Of a stretch of 9,312 nt of DNA, positions 5,577 to 9,312 are shown in pieces. Where the stretch lies: contig JBQCDV010000223.1 in the NCBI GenBank assembly GCA_051960855.1, positions 1 to 9,312 of the forward strand, given 5' to 3'. Each line of letters starts with the position of its first letter. The stretch's first letter is position 1. The notes beneath the pieces were generated by a model. That model was given only the letters and a program-made list of their open reading frames with translations. It was not told the DNA's origin and ran no database searches. Origin of the DNA: JBQCDV01 sp051960855 (GTDB taxonomy: Bacteria; Actinomycetota; Actinomycetes; JAJZTN01). The position numbers and the translations under genes were made by a program.

Positions 5577-7424
5577 ATGCCCGCCCCCATCCTCACGGCC
5601 GTGGCCTGGCCCTATGCCAACGGGCCACGCCACATCGGTCACGTGTCCGGCTTCGGTGTCCCCTCGGATGTCTTCAGCCGGTACATGCGGATGGCCGGGC
5701 ACGACGTGCTGATGGTCAGCGGCACCGACGAGCACGGGACGCCGATCCTCGTGCAGGCCGACCAGGAGGGTGTGAGCCCACGCGAACTGGCCGACCGCTA
5801 CAACCGCGTCATCGTCGAGGACCTGCACGCCCTGGGGCTGTCCTACGACCTCTTCACGCGCACCACGACCCGCAACCACTATGCGGTGGCGCAGGAGCTC
5901 TTCCGCACGGTCCACCGCAACGGCTACCTCATCGAGAAGACGACCAAGGGCGCGATCAGCCCGTCGACCGGTCGGACGCTCCCGGACCGCTTTATCGAGG
6001 GCACCTGCCCGATCTGTGGCTACGACGGCGCCCGCGGCGACCAGTGCGACAACTGCGGCAACCAGCTCGATCCGATCGACCTCATCAACCCGCACAGCCG
6101 GATCAACGGCGAGGTGCCGAAGTTCGTCGAGACCGAGCACTTCTTCCTCGACCTGCCGGCGCTGGCCAACGCCCTCGAGTCGTGGCTGAAGACCCGGACC
6201 GACTGGCGCCCCAACGTCCTGAAGTTCAGCCTCAACCTGCTCGAGGACCTGCGCCCGCGGGCGATGACGCGCGACATCGACTGGGGCATCCCGGTCCCGC
6301 TGCCCGGATGGGAGGACAACCCCACCAAGCGGCTCTACGTGTGGTTCGACGCGGTCATCGGCTACCTCTCGGCGTCTATCGAGTGGGCCCGTCGCAGCGG
6401 CGACCCCGAGGGCTGGAAGCGCTGGTGGGGCAGCGACGAGGCGCGCAGCTACTACTTCATGGGCAAGGACAACATCACCTTCCACTCCCAGATCTGGCCT
6501 GCGGAGCTGCTGGCCTACGACGGCCGGGGTGACAAGGGCGGCGAGCCGGGGCAGTACGGCGAGCTGCAGCTGCCCACCGAGGTGGTGAGCTCGGAGTTCC
6601 TCACGATGGAGGGACGCAAGTTCTCGTCTTCGCGACGCGTCGTCATCTACGTCCGAGACTTCCTCGCCCGCTATGACGCGGACGCCCTGCGGTACTTCAT
6701 CGCCGTTGCCGGCCCCGAGACGCAGGACACCGACTTCACCTGGTCGGAGTTCGTCCGCCGCAACAACGACGAGCTCGTCGCGGGCTGGGGCAATCTCGTC
6801 AACCGGACGGCAAGTCTGATCGCCAAGAACGTCGGCTCCATCCCGGAGGCCGGCGAGCTGACCGCCGATGACCGGCGACTGCTCGCCGAGACCGGCAATG
6901 CCTTCGCGACCGTGGGCGAGCTCATCGAGCGGCACCGGCAGAAGGCGGCCATCAGCGAGGCGATGCGAGTTGTCGGCGAGGCCAACAAGTACCTCTCCGA
7001 CCAGGCGCCGTGGAAGCTCAAGAACGACGACCCCGAGCGGATGCGGACCGTGCTGCACGTCGCCGCGCAGGCGGTGGACGACTGCAAGGTCCTCCTTTCG
7101 CCCTTCCTGCCCCACAGCGCTCAGAAGGTGCACGAGACCTTCGGCGGGACCGGCGTCTTCTCGCCGATGCCCGAGATCCGGGAGGTCGAGGACCTCGACG
7201 GCGGTCCTGGCTACCCGATCCTCACCGGTGACTACGGCCGAGGTGGCTGGGAGTCGACGCCGATCACGCCCGGGACGCCGGTCGGGCCGCCCACGCCGAT
7301 CTTCCGAAAGCTGGACGACTCCGTCGTCAGCGACGAGCTGGCCCGGCTCGAGGCAGAGTCCGCAGAGTCGGGAACGTCGGGGGCGTCGGGAGCGTCGGCA
7401 CAGTCCGGCGACGGGTCGGACTAG
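5577..7424 (+). CDS. metG: Methionyl-tRNA synthetase (class I)
   Basis: A 615-residue cytoplasmic enzyme that charges tRNA-Met and initiator tRNA with methionine. The Rossmann catalytic domain carries the HIGH signature (HIGH, 19-22, within YANGPRHIGH) and SGTDEHGTP (48-56). The zinc knuckle has CPIC and CDNC (Cys144, 147, 157, 160). The KMSKS loop is the variant KFSSS (348-352). WFDAVIGYLSAS (256-267) and GKDNITFHSQIWPAELL (296-312) are typical of the family, and an alpha-helical anticodon-binding domain follows from about 390 to 540. There is no C-terminal EMAP/Trbp tRNA-binding domain; the tail is instead Ser/Gly/Ala-rich and acidic, from a 9-bp tandem repeat. The ATG start fits the family's usual beginning a few residues before AVAWPYANG. 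The tatD start follows the stop with no spacer, so co-translation is likely. Confidence 0.98.
   Translation: MPAPILTAVAWPYANGPRHIGHVSGFGVPSDVFSRYMRMAGHDVLMVSGTDEHGTPILVQADQEGVSPRELADRYNRVIVEDLHALGLSYDLFTRTTTRNHYAVAQELFRTVHRNGYLIEKTTKGAISPSTGRTLPDRFIEGTCPICGYDGARGDQCDNCGNQLDPIDLINPHSRINGEVPKFVETEHFFLDLPALANALESWLKTRTDWRPNVLKFSLNLLEDLRPRAMTRDIDWGIPVPLPGWEDNPTKRLYVWFDAVIGYLSASIEWARRSGDPEGWKRWWGSDEARSYYFMGKDNITFHSQIWPAELLAYDGRGDKGGEPGQYGELQLPTEVVSSEFLTMEGRKFSSSRRVVIYVRDFLARYDADALRYFIAVAGPETQDTDFTWSEFVRRNNDELVAGWGNLVNRTASLIAKNVGSIPEAGELTADDRRLLAETGNAFATVGELIERHRQKAAISEAMRVVGEANKYLSDQAPWKLKNDDPERMRTVLHVAAQAVDDCKVLLSPFLPHSAQKVHETFGGTGVFSPMPEIREVEDLDGGPGYPILTGDYGRGGWESTPITPGTPVGPPTPIFRKLDDSVVSDELARLEAESAESGTSGASGASAQSGDGSD
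7367..7411 (+). repeat. 9-bp tandem repeat (GTCGGGNNC) in the 3' end of metG
   Basis: GTCGGGAAC, GTCGGGGGC, GTCGGGAGC, GTCGGCACA and GTCCGGCGA follow one another with no gap, the last two degenerate. Because the unit is a multiple of three it encodes a Ser-Gly-X tail (SGTSGASGASAQSG) without shifting the frame. Copy number probably varies between relatives. Confidence 0.75.
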
Positions 7425-8285
7425 GTGCCGCAGCAGCCGCGGGAGTGGCCCCCGGCGCCGGAGCCGCTGCCGGTGCCCGTCCCGGACAACCACTGCCACC
7501 TGGAGATGAGTGACGCCTCGGACGCCGAGCCGCCGCTGTCCGTCGACGATGCCCTCGCCCAGGCGGCGAGCGTCGGGATCGACCGCGTCGTGCAGATCGG
7601 CTGCGACCTCGAGTCCGCGCGCTGGACGGCGGATGTCGTCGACCGCTACCCGAACGTGCTCGGTGGTGTCGCGATCCACCCGAACGACGCTGCCCGGCTC
7701 GCCGTCCGCGGTTGGCTCTCCGACGCGCTCAGCGAGATCGAGCAGCTCGCCGGTCATGCGCGGATCCGCTACGTGGGGGAGACGGGGCTCGACCACTTCC
7801 GCACGAGCGAGGACGGGTGGGCGGCTCAGGAGGAGTCCTTCCGCTGGCACATCGACCTGGCCAAGCGGCTGGGCAAGGCCCTCCAGATCCACGACCGCGA
7901 CGCCCACGACGACGTGCTGCGCATCCTCGAGGAGGAGGGCGCACCCGAGCAGACCGTCTTCCACTGCTTCTCCGGCGACGAGGCGATGGCGCGCGTCTGT
8001 GTGCAGCGCGGCTATGTGCTGTCGTTTGCCGGCACCGTGACGTTCAAGAGCGCTGAGCCGCTGCGCGCGGCGCTTGCTGTCACGCCGCTGGACCGCATCC
8101 TCGTCGAGACCGACGCCCCCTACCTGACCCCGGCGCCCTGGCGGGGGAGGCCCAACGCGTCCTATCTCATCCCTCATACGCTGCGGCTGATGGCCGAGGT
8201 CAAGCGGGTGTCGGTGGCGGAACTGGCCCTGGCCATCAACGAGACGTCCCGCCGGGTCGTCGGCGACTTCGCCCCCGTCGCGTGA
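7425..8285 (+). CDS. tatD: TatD-family metal-dependent hydrolase (deoxyribonuclease)
   Basis: A 286-residue TIM-barrel amidohydrolase-superfamily enzyme. TatD proteins are 3'-5' exonucleases proposed to act in DNA repair and degradation. All expected metal-binding residues are present: His23 and His25 in DNHCHLE, Glu119 in GETGLD, His156 in QIHDRDAHDD, His180 in FHCFSGD, and Asp230 in ETDAPYL. In many relatives the last of the histidine motifs reads H-x-R/C-E-A; here it is HDRDAHDD, still acceptable. The start is GTG at 7425, immediately after the metG TAG; the proline-rich first 20 residues (PPAPEPLPVPVP) precede the core. No ribosome-binding site is needed if translation is coupled. Next gene rsmA follows after 55 bases. 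Confidence 0.95.
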   Translation: MPQQPREWPPAPEPLPVPVPDNHCHLEMSDASDAEPPLSVDDALAQAASVGIDRVVQIGCDLESARWTADVVDRYPNVLGGVAIHPNDAARLAVRGWLSDALSEIEQLAGHARIRYVGETGLDHFRTSEDGWAAQEESFRWHIDLAKRLGKALQIHDRDAHDDVLRILEEEGAPEQTVFHCFSGDEAMARVCVQRGYVLSFAGTVTFKSAEPLRAALAVTPLDRILVETDAPYLTPAPWRGRPNASYLIPHTLRLMAEVKRVSVAELALAINETSRRVVGDFAPVA

Positions 8286-8340
8286 ACAGTTCGCTTCCGG
8301 CGCTGCCGACAGTCGCACCTGCTGCCACGCCCGTCGGCCG

Positions 8341-9192
8341 ATGACCATCGCACTGCTCGGCCCAGCCGAGGTGCGCTCCCTCGCGGCGCAGCTGGGAGTG
8401 CGGCCGACCAAGACCCTGGGTCAGAACTTCGTCCATGACGCGAACACGGTCCGGCGTATCGCCCGCGCCGCCGAGCTGACCGAGGACGATGTCGTGCTGG
8501 AGGTCGGGCCCGGACTCGGCTCGCTGACGCTGGCGCTGCTCGAGGTCGTCGGACGCGTGGTGGCCGTCGAGATCGATCCCACCCTCGCCGCCGCGCTGCC
8601 GCAGACGATCGCCCAGCGGGCTGGTGCGGACGCCGTTCGGGCCGAGGTGGTGCGCGCGGACGCCTTGCTGCTCAAGGAAATCCCCGGCCCGCCACCCACG
8701 GCTCTCGTGGCGAACCTGCCCTACAACGTCGCGGTCCCGGTGTTGCTGCATCTGCTCGAGCACTTTTCGTCACTTCGACGCGTGCTGGTCATGGTGCAGT
8801 CGGAGGTCGCCGACCGGCTCGCCGCCCCACCTGGGAGCCGGACCTACGGCGTGCCGAGCGTCAAGGCCGCCTGGTACGGAGATGTCCGGCGGGCCGGTGC
8901 CGTCGGCCGCAATGTCTTCTGGCCGGTGCCGAACGTCGAGTCAGGGCTGGTGCGGCTGGATCGCCGTGAGCCGCCGGAGACGACGGCGACCCGCGAGCAG
9001 GTGTTCGCGGTCGTGGACGCGGCGTTCGCGCAGCGCCGCAAGACGCTGCGCGGGGCCCTCGGGGGCTGGGCCGGTACGCCGGCGGCTGCTGAAGAAGCGT
9101 TGCGGGCGGCAGGTGTCGATCCCCAGCTGCGGGGGGAGCAGTTGGGCGTCGCCGACTTCGCTCGCATCGCCGCGGCGCGTCCCCGCCCCTAG
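8341..9192 (+). CDS. rsmA: 16S rRNA adenine(1518)/adenine(1519)-N6-dimethyltransferase
   Basis: RsmA (KsgA) dimethylates A1518 and A1519 in helix 45 of 16S rRNA late in small-subunit assembly; loss gives kasugamycin resistance. The 283-residue protein shows TKTLGQNFVHD (23-33), the SAM-binding motif VLEVGPGLGSLT (52-63), AVEIDP (75-80), the catalytic NLPYNVA (125-131), MVQSEVADRLAAPPGSRTYG (151-170) and VFWPVPNVESGLVRL (192-206), then the C-terminal helical domain with AFAQRRKTLRGAL. The ATG matches the usual family start 'LLGPAEVR'. No Shine-Dalgarno sequence is visible in the preceding 20 bases and there is no other start codon in frame in the spacer after tatD, so initiation may be unassisted. 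No rpfB gene lies upstream, unlike in many Actinobacteria. Confidence 0.97.
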   Translation: MTIALLGPAEVRSLAAQLGVRPTKTLGQNFVHDANTVRRIARAAELTEDDVVLEVGPGLGSLTLALLEVVGRVVAVEIDPTLAAALPQTIAQRAGADAVRAEVVRADALLLKEIPGPPPTALVANLPYNVAVPVLLHLLEHFSSLRRVLVMVQSEVADRLAAPPGSRTYGVPSVKAAWYGDVRRAGAVGRNVFWPVPNVESGLVRLDRREPPETTATREQVFAVVDAAFAQRRKTLRGALGGWAGTPAAAEEALRAAGVDPQLRGEQLGVADFARIAAARPRP

Positions 9193-9263
9193 GGTGGGCG
9201 ACAGCCGCGACCGACCGTGACTGTGCGGACGCGGCATTCGCCGGACGAGCCGAGGGGACGACG

Positions 9264-9312
9264 ATGACGGCAGGCAGACGCGGCCGCGCGGTCTCCGTGC
9301 GTGCCCCTGCCA
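9264..9312 (+). CDS. ispE: Start of 4-diphosphocytidyl-2-C-methyl-D-erythritol kinase (partial, cut by window edge)
   Basis: Only 16 codons are inside the window. They read MTAGRRGRAVSVRAPA, and the last residues match the family's N-terminal 'VxVRAPAKINL' motif of this GHMP kinase of the MEP isoprenoid pathway. The position directly after rsmA is the conserved actinobacterial place for ispE. AGGGG (9253-9257) lies 6 bases before the ATG. The 71-bp spacer from rsmA shows no terminator-like hairpin. Identity rests on the short motif plus gene order. Confidence 0.75.
   Translation, partial: MTAGRRGRAVSVRAPA

Noticed and set aside
5550..8411. A 953-codon open frame on the minus strand opposite metG and tatD
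   Set aside because: It is a mirror of two well-supported genes whose GC-rich third positions suppress stop codons in the opposite frame; the peptide is Arg/Val/Leu-rich and shows no recognisable domain.

Overview
High-GC actinobacterial chromosome (GC-rich third codon positions, GTG starts, TANNNT-type -10 boxes directly before start codons, and the order rsmI-metG-tatD-rsmA-ispE that is typical of Actinobacteria). The genus cannot be told from the sequence.

Right half (about 4681-9312) is a conserved housekeeping run, all on the + strand: rsmI (16S rRNA ribose methyltransferase), metG (methionyl-tRNA synthetase), tatD (metal-dependent nuclease family, starting on the base after the metG stop), rsmA/ksgA (16S rRNA dimethyladenosine transferase) and the first 16 codons of ispE (isoprenoid precursor kinase). 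The theme is translation plus ribosome maturation, leading into the MEP pathway. The rpfB gene often found between tatD and rsmA in this phylum is absent; only 55 bp separate them.

Left half (about 1-4538) is accessory. A MocR-type regulator (+) is divergent from a leftward unit: a DHA3-like MFS exporter, an overlapping or nearly overlapping SnoaL-like small protein that appears to have lost an internal segment, and an unrecognised 197-aa protein. The 89-bp divergent spacer has a near-perfect 11-bp direct repeat with 44-bp periodicity, an arrangement known for MocR operators, with a palindrome over the presumed exporter promoter. The likely arrangement is ligand-sensing control of an efflux system; the ligand is unknown. 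Left of this, and running off the window, is a broken second copy of the 197-aa gene. It is 96% identical at DNA level over 225 bp, with all differences confined to one half of the repeat.

A stand-alone STAS-domain protein (anti-anti-sigma type), lacking the usual phosphorylatable serine, sits between the two halves, convergent with the MocR gene and divergent from rsmI. No tRNA, rRNA, CRISPR array, insertion sequence or convincing intrinsic terminator was seen, and no clearly new multi-gene system. The most unusual content is the decaying tandem paralogue, the shortened SnoaL gene and the MocR operator region.
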